A DNA stretch of 64,000 nt from Linum tenue (taxonomy: Eukaryota > Streptophyta > Magnoliopsida > Malpighiales > Linaceae). The stretch is taken from positions 26,227,007-26,291,006 of the forward strand of contig CAMGYJ010000011.1 of assembly GCA_946122785.1 (NCBI GenBank). Reading direction: 5' to 3'. The position numbers and the translations under genes were made by a program. How positions within the stretch are numbered: position 1 is the first letter of the stretch; each line of letters opens with the position of its first letter. Below the pieces are notes generated by a model that was not told the origin of the DNA, did not search any database, and saw only the letters and a program-made list of their open reading frames with translations. Below, in pieces: positions 1 through 7,694 of the stretch.

Positions 1-222
1 AACGTGGAGAGGCATGGAGAGGCTCTGATACCACTTGTAACATCCCGAACCTTTTCCCGATGAAGATATTGTTTGCTTTAGGTCTAAAACCTCACGGTTT
101 TCGACTTGGGTGCATATCAAGGTGACTTCCCATAAGGTCACCCATCTCTGCAGTGCTCCACACTAAGCACGTTTAACTTCGAAGTCCTCACAAGAACTCC
201 TCCATTTCACTCCAAAACACGT
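1..222 (-). mobile_element. Cassandra-type TRIM: LTR with 5S rRNA-derived segment plus primer-binding site (partial)
   Basis: Read on the minus strand, the LTR runs leftward to an ...ACA end at 36, followed by a two-base spacer and the sequence TGGTATCAGAGC (33 down to 22), which is the standard plant primer-binding site matching the 3' end of initiator Met-tRNA. Inside the LTR, about 123-190 reads on the minus strand like the 3' two thirds of plant 5S rRNA. Cassandra TRIMs are known for exactly this combination (short LTR, iMet primer site, 5S promoter region in the LTR). The LTR start is lost at about 222, where copia gag coding sequence begins. The rest of the element lies left of the window. 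Family assignment is from memory of the 5S-LTR architecture. Confidence 0.8.
123..190 (-). promoter_or_regulatory. 5S rRNA-like Pol III internal promoter region within the LTR
   Basis: On the minus strand, AAGTTAAACGTGC (about 180-168) matches the 5S box A region (AAGTTAAGCGTGC), and GATGGGTGACC followed by GGGAAGTC (about 147-124) matches the box C region. The intermediate segment between them has the expected spacing. It is not a complete 5S gene: the 5' third of 5S rRNA is absent, and the block sits inside an LTR. Whether Pol III still uses it cannot be told from sequence. Confidence 0.75.
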
Positions 223-223
223 C

Positions 224-735
224 TTGTTGGATGAACTGAAGCGCAAATTTGGTAACCCAAATGCTGTAAGAATCATCAATCTGGAGGATGATATTCAACG
301 TTGTAAGCATGGTAACATGTCTATTAATGACTACTACACCAAGATCAAGGGGCTTTGGGAAGAATACTCGTTGTTTAGTCCTATTGTCCCCTGTAATTGT
401 GTTCTAGGGAACCCAAACCCTTGTGATGTTGTTACTACTGACATAGAAAGACAAGAGACAAATTATTTAATTCGATTTCTCCGAGGTCTAAACCCAGATT
501 TTGAAGTTGTAAAAACCCAGATACTTATGCAGAAACCACTCCCAAGTGTCTCAGAAGTAGTGGATGACCTGTTATAGCATGAACAGAAGCTGAAAGGAGA
601 AGGCAATGGAAAGAGAGCTAAGACAGTTGCTCTAGCTGTGAACTCAGACACACCAGCAGGGCAAAGGACTCAAGACAGAAGATATTGTTTCTATTGCAAG
701 AAGACATCATACTGTTGATGACTGTTGGAGGAAGA
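224..735 (+). pseudogene. copia gag fragment (UBN2-type) with remnant zinc knuckle
   Basis: Residues such as LDELKRKFGN and INDYYTKIKGLWEEY are typical of the plant copia gag_2/UBN2 domain, which forms the capsid of the virus-like particle. The frame is closed by a TAG at 575-577. Downstream, around 683-735, a zinc knuckle is recognisable (CFYCKK..., then a shifted TVDDCW) but is frameshifted. The N-terminal gag residues are missing at the junction near 222. Confidence 0.8.
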
Positions 736-854
736 AAAGAAGGGATAAGGAACTAGCAGCTGGTAACAAGTCCAGTGGTTCACAGAGCAGCACACCACGT
801 TTTGCTGGCTCAGTATCACAAGGGAGCTCAGGAGAATCACATACTGAGGGTAGT

Positions 855-1430
855 GTGACTGGTGATTCATCTGTATGTAGCCCAGTAAGTGTTGCTAACT
901 CTGTTGTTGGCTTTACTCCTGAGGAAATGACTAGATTGAGGCTCATGATGCAGTCTAATGCTAACAATGTCGTTTTCCCACCTCTTCCCCCTTCAATCTC
1001 ACATAATGCCTTCTCAGTGTCCCAATATATGCCTCCATTTCCAAATTACTCAGGTAAATATGTCATGTTTGCTCATGGTGACAATCATTTCCCAAATCTA
1101 TTTAACTTTTGGATTCTAGATACAGGAGCTTCAGATCATATTTCCTGTTCCTTAGCACTATATGTTGAACATAAGATAGTCCACAACACATATGTTCACC
1201 TTCCTAATGGTACTAAGGTTCATGTCACTCATATTGGGACAGTGAAACTTCCTTCTGGTCTCTACTTATACAATGGTCTTCTAGTCCCCAGCTTTTCTTT
1301 CAACCTCGTGTCAGTTAGTAAGCTCACTAAAGATTTCCCTCCAGCCTTACACTTTCATTCTGATTTATGCCAAATTCAGGGCCTACTGGTTTGGCAAAAG
1401 AGACTAGAGGCATTTATCAACTCTCTTTTC
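855..1430 (+). pseudogene. copia protease region
   Basis: The retroviral-type aspartic protease motif is present as WILDTGASDHIS (codons near 1111-1146), with the usual downstream copia context (LPNGTKVHVTHIGTV, then SFNLVSVSKLTKD). The active-site DTG is intact. The frame runs to the nested LTR at 1436, where host coding sequence stops. This is a remnant and is not expressed as a complete polyprotein. Confidence 0.85.
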
Positions 1431-1435
1431 AATCA

Positions 1436-1756
1436 TGGCGCATGATAGATTCTCACGCGTCGTGGATCGCTAAATTACTTTACCTCTACTCCTAAACGAC
1501 TATGATAATTACTGGAATAATTTTCTTCTTATTCATAAATGAACCACAAAGTACATATTTATAGGGAAACACAAGAAAACCTAATAGCTGGCCCTATCCC
1601 ACTCTAACAAGGAAACTAATAACTTACTCAACAAGACATAATAAACTAATACGAATATCCCTAAATAATCACAATAACATGACAATTAACTAATAATAAT
1701 ACCTTAACGACTAAGCCCAACTCGGCACCAAGGCCCACGGGTGCTATAATGCACCA
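1436..1756 (-). repeat. 3' LTR of the non-autonomous element
   Basis: This is a direct repeat of 3578-3898 with the same length. It directly follows the AATCA target copy at 1431-1435. On the minus strand it is the downstream LTR. Confidence 0.92.
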
Positions 1757-1772
1757 AACCTCCCCCCTTTGA
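1757..1772 (-). other. Polypurine tract of the non-autonomous element
   Basis: The minus strand reads AAAGGGGGGAGGTT immediately before the downstream LTR start TGGTGC, the expected place for plus-strand DNA priming. Confidence 0.75.
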
Positions 1773-1803
1773 AAAACTTCATCCCCGAAGTTCAGGCGTC
1801 ATC

Positions 1804-2604
1804 TCAACCTGGATCGATGTAGAAGAACCTTCCCCACTGATTATTCATCACAACGAGTGGACGATGATGCCGCTTCCGGTACTTCCAATTGTGCTCAACC
1901 ACTTGCACAAAGCTCCTATCACCGAAAACGTCAGTCTCGAGCAACTCTTCTTCTCCGACATAACTCCTTGAATTGCATACTAGCTCCCTATGCAATATGG
2001 TTACTTCTATGGTCCCACGTACTGCAGCCCCTTGTCCTTTGGCAAACTTCCAATTGCCACTTAATGGTTGCCATGACCCAAATTTAAATAATAAAAGATC
2101 ATTTGATACCTCCATCTCATTATCGCACCATTTGAAGCAGACCACCATCCTCTTCCCATCGTGCATAGAAGAGCGATCCAGGTTCGCAAAGAACTCTTGG
2201 GAAAGTAGCGCTTCGGTTGCAACTTCGAACTTCCCTCTCAAACCTTGACCCAAGGCTTCCATCGAGACGAAACTAATGGTGGTGAAAGATGCTCTCGGCG
2301 CTGGAACCAGCTCCATGTTGATCGATGGCTTACTCGTGAAGCCTTCTTCAGCGGTAAATGCGGTAGTGAAACTTACCGGGAAAAACTCCGTTAGCAGAGC
2401 AGCAGCGAACGCTAAATTTGCGGAAGTCGAGGCTACGGTTAGCTCGTTCTTTTTCTCTTTGTTCACTTCACAAGCTACTCCTTCCCCCAAAGCTGCCATC
2501 GACTCGAAGGACGCCGATTGCTTCTCGTTTTCATGCATCGTAGCCATAGTCACGGTCGCCAATTTGATAAGGCACGCTGCCTTGATTGACGCAGCAGTAG
2601 TCAT
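1804..2604 (-). CDS. Unrecognised 266-aa ORF, C-terminal part of the element's coding region
   Basis: The N-terminal half repeats the same style of short units as the upstream ORF (NELTVAS; SMEALGQG; SMAALGEG). The last 110 residues look globular, with alternating hydrophobic residues and aromatics ending in WGRFFYIDPG, and could be a real folded domain. It ends 48 bp before the 3' LTR. I do not recognise the domain. A captured host gene fragment or an accessory protein of the family are both possible. Confidence 0.4.
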   Translation of the reverse strand: MTTAASIKAACLIKLATVTMATMHENEKQSASFESMAALGEGVACEVNKEKKNELTVASTSANLAFAAALLTEFFPVSFTTAFTAEEGFTSKPSINMELVPAPRASFTTISFVSMEALGQGLRGKFEVATEALLSQEFFANLDRSSMHDGKRMVVCFKWCDNEMEVSNDLLLFKFGSWQPLSGNWKFAKGQGAAVRGTIEVTILHRELVCNSRSYVGEEELLETDVFGDRSFVQVVEHNWKYRKRHHRPLVVMNNQWGRFFYIDPG

Positions 2605-2638
2605 GGTGGAAACAGTTCGTATTGACTTTGTCCTTCGG

Positions 2639-3328
2639 TCAGGACGTGGTCAACGGTGATGGCATAACAAAGAGAGCCTTCTCTCGGTCAAGCTCTCGTA
2701 GAGAGGCGGTGATGAGTGTTGCTGGTGTTGGTGTAGTAGTCGATGGTGTGAAATGACCTAGGAGCTCCGGTGAGTCTTCTAGATCAGCATCATACCATAG
2801 CGTCGAAGCTACGGGTACGCGAACTGAAGGCTTCCCTTGACTCACGGTGAAGGTAGTGGCAGCGGAGGGGTTGGGAGGCTCTTCACGTGATGATGCTGGG
2901 CGTGGCGAAGACTGAGCTACGGTTAGCTCGGCGTCGTCCGCAGGTGATGATGATGGAGCGATGGTGTGCTCCTTGTTGGAAGCAATTGATGGCGAAGGTG
3001 TTGCGAGTAGCTCCTTCTCATCGACGGTTGGAGGCTCAAGCTTGGTGGAGTCAACGTCGGCGCGGTGGATGACGGTGACGATAGACGATGCTGTGAATGA
3101 TGGAAAGGAAGCTTCGATCAGCTCCTTGACTTCAGTGGTTGGCGTGATTGTTGTTGCGGCGGAGATCGTGAACGCCTCGGCTACGACAGTCGAGGTTGCA
3201 ATGGTGATTGGTGGTGGTGCGGACGATGATCGCCTACGAGCTAGAGTTAACTCCTTGTGTGGCATTCCAAACTCTGCGGTGGGATCGATGGAAGTAGGCA
3301 CTCCAGAAAGAAGCTCCATCGACGACAT
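2639..3328 (-). CDS. Unrecognised 229-aa low-complexity ORF in the element
   Basis: The protein is rich in Ser, Thr, Ala and Pro and carries recurring short units around E-L-T-x-A or K-E-L-x-x-A (for example HKELTLA, DAELTVA). This suggests internal repeat expansion. There are no catalytic motifs, membrane segments or zinc fingers. It lies between the 77-aa ORF upstream and the 266-aa ORF downstream, in a different frame from each. Together the three cover nearly all of the interior. The product is unknown. Confidence 0.4.
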   Translation of the reverse strand: MSSMELLSGVPTSIDPTAEFGMPHKELTLARRRSSSAPPPITIATSTVVAEAFTISAATTITPTTEVKELIEASFPSFTASSIVTVIHRADVDSTKLEPPTVDEKELLATPSPSIASNKEHTIAPSSSPADDAELTVAQSSPRPASSREEPPNPSAATTFTVSQGKPSVRVPVASTLWYDADLEDSPELLGHFTPSTTTPTPATLITASLRELDREKALFVMPSPLTTS

Positions 3329-3342
3329 CTTTCCAGCTAAGA

Positions 3343-3576
3343 CTAGCTCCTCGATTGTTGGATTGATGTCGATATCAACAACACGGCATGGATGGCTTCG
3401 TGCAACGTCGACGCTGACGTCGTGGTGAGGGTAGCGGATACGGTAGCTCTGTCACAGGCCGTCACGAACCTTCCGCAACAGGACAAGATGCTTTCGTTCA
3501 GTCGGATCAGTCGATTGAGGTCATCCCTGGAGAGCCATTCGGTGCTCATCGCCTTGTAACCATGCTTTGATACCAA
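3343..3576 (-). CDS. Unrecognised 77-aa ORF, N-terminal part of the element's coding region
   Basis: The ORF begins 12 bp inside the primer site on the sense strand of the element. It contains a compact segment (WLSRDDLNRLIRLNESILSCCGRF) that looks like an amphipathic helix pair, then Thr/Ser-rich sequence. It resembles no gag or pol domain I know. The next ORF (2639-3328) begins just after it in another frame, so the two may once have been continuous. Its function is unknown. It could be a degenerate gag-like or captured sequence. Confidence 0.4.
   Translation of the reverse strand: MVSKHGYKAMSTEWLSRDDLNRLIRLNESILSCCGRFVTACDRATVSATLTTTSASTLHEAIHAVLLISTSIQQSRS
3564..3575 (-). other. Primer-binding site (iMet tRNA-like)
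   Basis: The minus strand reads TGGTATCAAAGC, one base different from the common plant iMet primer site TGGTATCAGAGC, two bases inside the LTR end. Confidence 0.8.
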
Positions 3577-3577
3577 T

Positions 3578-3898
3578 TGGCGTGTGATAGATTCTCATGC
3601 GTCATGGATCGCTAAATTACTTTACTTCTACTCCTAAATGACTACGATAATTACTGGAATAATCTTCTTCTTATTCATAATTGAACCACAAAGTACATAT
3701 TTATAGGGAAATACTAGAAAACCTAATAGCTAACCCTATCCCACTCAAACAAGGCAACTAATAACTTACTCAACAAGACACAATAAACTAATACGAATAT
3801 CCCTAAATAATTACTATAACATGACAATTAACTAATAATAATACCCTAACGACTAAGCCCAACTCGGCACCAAGGCCCACGGGTGCTATAATGCACCA
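3578..3898 (-). repeat. 5' LTR of the non-autonomous element
   Basis: This is a direct repeat of 1436-1756. The right target copy AATCA follows at 3899-3903. The primer site lies just inside it at 3564-3575. Confidence 0.92.
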
Positions 3899-3957
3899 AA
3901 TCACCACCAGCTTCTACCCAACTCTGACCACCACCACAAGCAGCAACAACCCTCAAC

Positions 3958-4976
3958 TTTAGTAGACATCAGTTTGATCTATGGCATTGGAGATTAGGCC
4001 ATCCCAATAGTGATAGAATTTCCTTGTTACAACAATCTGATTCCACTGTAACAGCTACTAAAGTCTCTCATTGTGATGCTTTCCACTATTCCAAACACAA
4101 GAAACTTCCCTTTCTTGTTAGCACTAGTCATGCAAATGATTTATTCTAATTGATCCATGTTGACATTTGGGGGCCACTTTCTGTTCATTCTTATGATGGA
4201 TTTGCTTATTTCCTTACTGTGGTTGATGATTATTCAAGTGCAGTTTGGGTGTTTTTAATGAAACACAAAAGTGAAACCAGAGAATTGTTGAAAGGGTTTT
4301 GTCGTTTGGTACATAATCAATTTGGAAAACTGTCAAAACAGTTAGAAGTGATCAGGGCAAGAAATTCAATATGTGTGATTTTTATCTGGAACATGGTATA
4401 GAACATCAGATGTCTTGTGTTGAGACCCCTGAGAAGAATGCTAGGGTAGAAAGGAAGCACCAACACATTTTGAATGTGGCTAGATCCTTAAGGTTCCAGT
4501 CAGGTCTTCCTTTTCAATATTGGAGTGATTTCATCCTTCACTCAGTTTACATCATTAATAGACTTCCCACCCCTGTCTTAAACAATCGTTCTCCTTATGA
4601 ACTTTTGTATGACAAACCTTCCTTCCTAGGCCATCTTAGAGTTTTTGGGTGTCTATGTTATGCTAGCACTCTCACTCATGACAAAACCAAGTTTGATGCT
4701 AGAGCTAAACAGTGTGTTCTTTTAGGTATCCCTCAGGGCATTAAAGGTTACAAACTCCTCTCCCTGGATGACCATCAAGTCTTTGTCTCTAGAAATGTAG
4801 TGTTCCATGAATTGATTTTGCCTTTTAGACACACTAATCCTCCTTCTTCTGCATCACCACCACCACTTGTTCCAACTTCCCCTCATTCTTTTCCTTCTAC
4901 CCCACCTATCACTATTCCCCTTTCCTCACCATCTCCATCTCACACTTTTTATCCACCCTCTAATGATAGGGGGTAA
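3958..4976 (+). pseudogene. copia GAG-pre-integrase and integrase remnant
   Basis: The segment from about 3980 reads LWHWRLGHPNSDR and HCDAFHYSKHKK, the zinc-binding N-terminal part, in which one expected Cys is Phe. After an in-frame TAA at 4147-4149 come HVDIWGPL and VVDDYSSAVWVFL of the catalytic core. A frameshift near 4380 follows, then ETPEKNARVERKHQHILNVAR with the last catalytic Glu. The C-terminal part ends in VFVSRNVVFHE. The reading frame is broken at least twice. Confidence 0.88.
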
Positions 4977-5208
4977 CCTCCACATCACAGTCTTAGTCTT
5001 CTTCACAACCAGAACTTCCACATGATTCACCTTCCATTGCTATGGTGAACATGATCCTAAACTTGACCCTCAAGCTGATTATGAACCACCCGCTAGACCT
5101 ACCAGACGTCATCAATTTCCAACTAAGTACCAAGACTATGAGCTAGACACAAGACTAAGGTTTTGTGGTTTTGGCACAACTGCTTCAGTAACCAAGTATC
5201 CTATTTGC

Positions 5209-6340
5209 TTGGAAGTGGATAATCTCAGCATAGAAGATAGAAAATATGAAATGAGTGTGATCACACAGATGGAACTAATGAGCTATAATGAAGCAGTGAA
5301 GCATGTAGAGTGGAAGAGAGCTATTGATGAAGAACTAGCTGCACTGGAGGAAAACCAGATATGGGACATTGTATCTTTACCACCAAACAAGATAGCCATT
5401 GGTTACAAATGGGTGGTCAAGGTCAAATTGAAACCTGATGGTACCCTGAAAGGTACAAAGCCAGATTAGTTGCAAAAGGCTTTTACACATGTGTATGGTG
5501 TGGATTTCTTGGATACATATTCCCCTATAGCAAAGATCAATACCGTGAAGGCCCTGTTGGCAGTGGCAATAGTTAAAAACTGGAGTCTAGAACAAATAGA
5601 TGTTTCAAATGCTTTCTTGCAAGGTGATTTAACTGAAGAAGTGTACATGAAAGTACCACTGGGAGTTCAGGGCAGGTAGCTTGTCGTGTGAAGAAATCTT
5701 TATATGGATTAAAACAGGCATCCAGACAATGGTTTGCCAAGCTGACTAATTTCTTATTGAAGAGTGGATTTTCACAGTCAAGCTCAGACTACTATATGTT
5801 TACTAAGTAGATTCGAGGTAGAACATCAATTGTGCTGGTTTATGTAGATGATATAATATTGGTAGGTGATGCACCTAAGGACATTGGCTCTAAGCAAGGA
5901 GTTCAAAATCAAGTTCTTAGGTCCTCTGAAGTACTTCTTGGGACTAGAAGTGACCAGATCAGATGAAGGCTTGTCTGTTTGTCAACGAAAATACAGCTTG
6001 GATCTACTGGAAGAGACATGATATCTTGAGGCTAAAGGCACTGTCTTACCAGCAGATACCAAAACCAAATTGACAGCAGGACAAGGAACAAGATTGGATG
6101 ATCCTGAGTCATACATAAGGCTGATTGGAAGGATGCACTATGTGACTATAACCAAACCCGATTTAACGTATGCAGTGCAGCAGTTATGCTAGTTCTAGAA
6201 GGATCCACACACAGATCATCTACAAGCAGCTTACAAAGTACTGAGGTATTTGAAGAATTCACCTGGGCAAGGTATACATTTTAGTAGTCATGCTGAATTG
6301 AAATTGATAGGCTATTGTGATTCGGATTGGGAAAGCTGAG
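5209..6340 (+). pseudogene. copia reverse transcriptase / RNase H remnant, 3'-truncated
   Basis: Typical copia RT segments are readable in pieces: [66 protein letters not shown] and the catalytic VYVDDIIL (about 5837-5862). TAG at 5467-5469, TAG at 5806-5808 and several shifts interrupt it. RNase H starts (LKLIGYCDSDWES, about 6300-6338) and then stops abruptly where unrelated LTR-like sequence begins. Confidence 0.88.
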
Positions 6341-6680
6341 CTTCGCGGTCACCTTGCCCGTAACAATTAATTCAATTCCTCATGCCATGGTAGTAGTTAG
6401 GGGGAAGCGACACCCGAATGATCCTTCTCACATAGAGCTTTCAAAACCATTTACTTTTGTCTTGCTTTACTTTAATTAGAAATCTTTTCAACCAAAACCG
6501 ATTCGCTAGATAATGTTTCAAACAATTGAAGTAGGGGTACACGGACCGGCACGAGTCGATATTTAAGCATACTTGCCTTGTATTGCACCCTACTCAGGTT
6601 TATACTTGGACCTTAGGCGGGAATTAATTGTGATACCCGGGACGAGTCAGTCATTCTTAGCTGGCCAAATGTGTGTTACT
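6341..6680. other. Possible gypsy LTR scrap fused to the truncated copia end
   Basis: Short blocks here (GCTAGATAAT, then CTTGCC-TGTATTGCA about 90 bp later) parallel blocks near the end of the Athila-type LTR at 54837-54912 (GGCTAGATAATAG, CTTGCCTGTTACTGCA). This suggests an old LTR piece. The match is by eye and short. No coding sequence is seen. Confidence 0.35.
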
Positions 6681-7112
6681 CAAGCTCTAGTAGATTTGAT
6701 TTGTAATTAAATATAAAAAAAATTTAAAAAATAAGTTCAGAAAACCGACTGAATATTATACAGGAAAAGTGATTGATAGGGTATTTTATACTATAACCGT
6801 TGTTGAATAGTTTCTTACCTTTAAAATCGTCTATAGTTTTGAGTCCGGTGTCCGATATTTCCGGCACAACCGGCTGATACGGTAAGGTTTTGCTAAACCT
6901 TGAAAAAAAAACTGAGCGAGAAGCACAAACCGACAATGGAAAACGGTAGCAAATTCCTCGTCCAACTACAGCGCGTAATTACACGCTCTCCTACAAGTAG
7001 GGTCCGGACGCGTGAGGAATACAGCCATGATCATTTCTTGCAAGCAGCGTAATGCTATAGCAACACACACTGCTCCCTTCTCCCACTCCACTATACTCAA
7101 CTCAATGCTACT

Positions 7113-7136
7113 CTCCCTCCCTCCCTCCCTCCCTCC
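7113..7136 (+). repeat. CTCC microsatellite
   Basis: About six uninterrupted CTCC units lie just upstream of the ALE2-like leader. Confidence 0.9.
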
Positions 7137-7391
7137 GTAAAGCCTCGCAATAAAGGCTCCCCTTTCCCTCCCTCCCTCCTTTTCTGGTCTCTTTCTTCAA
7201 CCAACTCTTGTTCAATCTACTCCCTCGCATCGCAACAACTATACGCTGCCATTACCTTACCTACCTCTTTCAGCTGAAAATTCCGGCGTCCATTGACACC
7301 CTCGTGGCTGTCTTCTTTCTTTCCCCTTCTCTGACGGAACTTCTGAACGCCGGCGACGACTTGTCTCCCTAGATTTTCGGGCCCGCATTTC

Positions 7392-7487
7392 ATGGATCTG
7401 CAGCTCGGCACACGGGCACTGTCTCCTCTCCTCCTCCTTCTCTCTCTTCTCTACTTTATAGCATCGCGAGGCGACTCCGCTGTTTGA
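7392..7487 (+). CDS. Upstream ORF of 31 aa with signal-peptide character in the ALE2-like leader
   Basis: ATG at 7392 opens a short frame with a hydrophobic core (SPLLLLLSLLYFIA) ending at TGA 7485-7487. It looks like a secretion signal but has no usable splice route into exon 2 in frame. It is either a regulatory uORF or a relic of an alternative first exon. Further upstream ATGs occur at 7518 (47 aa) and 7664 (out of frame with the main start). Confidence 0.35.
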   Translation: MDLQLGTRALSPLLLLLSLLYFIASRGDSAV

Positions 7488-7694
7488 GCCTTTCTCCCAT
7501 TTTTCCACGCTTGAGCTATGCAGTCAGCTCTTGTGGCGGCTGCCGAGTTTGAGATTGTGGATTGTTGGTGGCGGAGAAGAAACCCTATGAATAGTTACTG
7601 CTCCTTCAGTTGGATCTCGGCTGGACACGCTGTTGCGCTTGACGGTGTCGGTAGCTTTTGACAATGGTGTTTGATTTCGCTTCCGGAGAAGAAG

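Larger units (their letters stand above)
1436..3898 (-). mobile_element. Non-autonomous LTR retrotransposon, 2,463 bp, with its own unfamiliar ORFs
   Basis: Two direct repeats of exactly 321 bp (1436-1756 and 3578-3898) bound the element. Both begin TGGTGC and end GCCA when read on the minus strand, and a perfect 5-bp target duplication AATCA flanks them (1431-1435, 3899-3903). An iMet-type primer site (TGGTATCAAAGC, 3575 down to 3564) lies beside the right LTR and a purine-rich tract beside the left LTR, so the element is transcribed on the minus strand. The 1.8-kb interior shows no gag, protease, integrase or reverse transcriptase, so mobility must have been supplied in trans. By eye the LTRs differ at about 20 of 321 positions, so this is not a very recent insertion. 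Confidence 0.92.
222..6340 (+). mobile_element. Decayed Ty1/copia element, truncated at both ends and split by a nested element
   Basis: Domain order is gag, zinc knuckle, protease, GAG-pre-integrase, integrase, reverse transcriptase, RNase H, which is the copia order. Many stops and frameshifts break it. No LTRs are seen: the left end abuts the Cassandra LTR and the right end stops inside RNase H at about 6340. The insertion 1436-3898, flanked by AATCA at 1431-1435 and 3899-3903, separates protease from integrase. It is a non-functional fossil. Confidence 0.9.
6681..7694 (+). promoter_or_regulatory. Promoter and 5' leader region of the ALE2-like gene
   Basis: 6681-7050 is AT-rich with no gene visible. 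From about 7070 the plus strand becomes strongly pyrimidine-rich, including a CTCC repeat at 7113-7136, a common feature of plant core promoters and leaders. No convincing TATA box was found close to it. The leader between the CTCC repeat and the chosen start codon at 7695 contains at least three upstream ATGs. Confidence 0.5.

Noticed and set aside
123..190. A functional 5S rRNA gene
   Set aside because: Only the 3' two thirds of the 5S sequence are present and they sit inside an LTR with a primer site beside it.
2276..3428. Plus-strand ORFs of 127 and 155 aa as real genes
   Set aside because: They lie opposite the sense ORFs of the non-autonomous element and share their low-complexity composition, so they are shadows.
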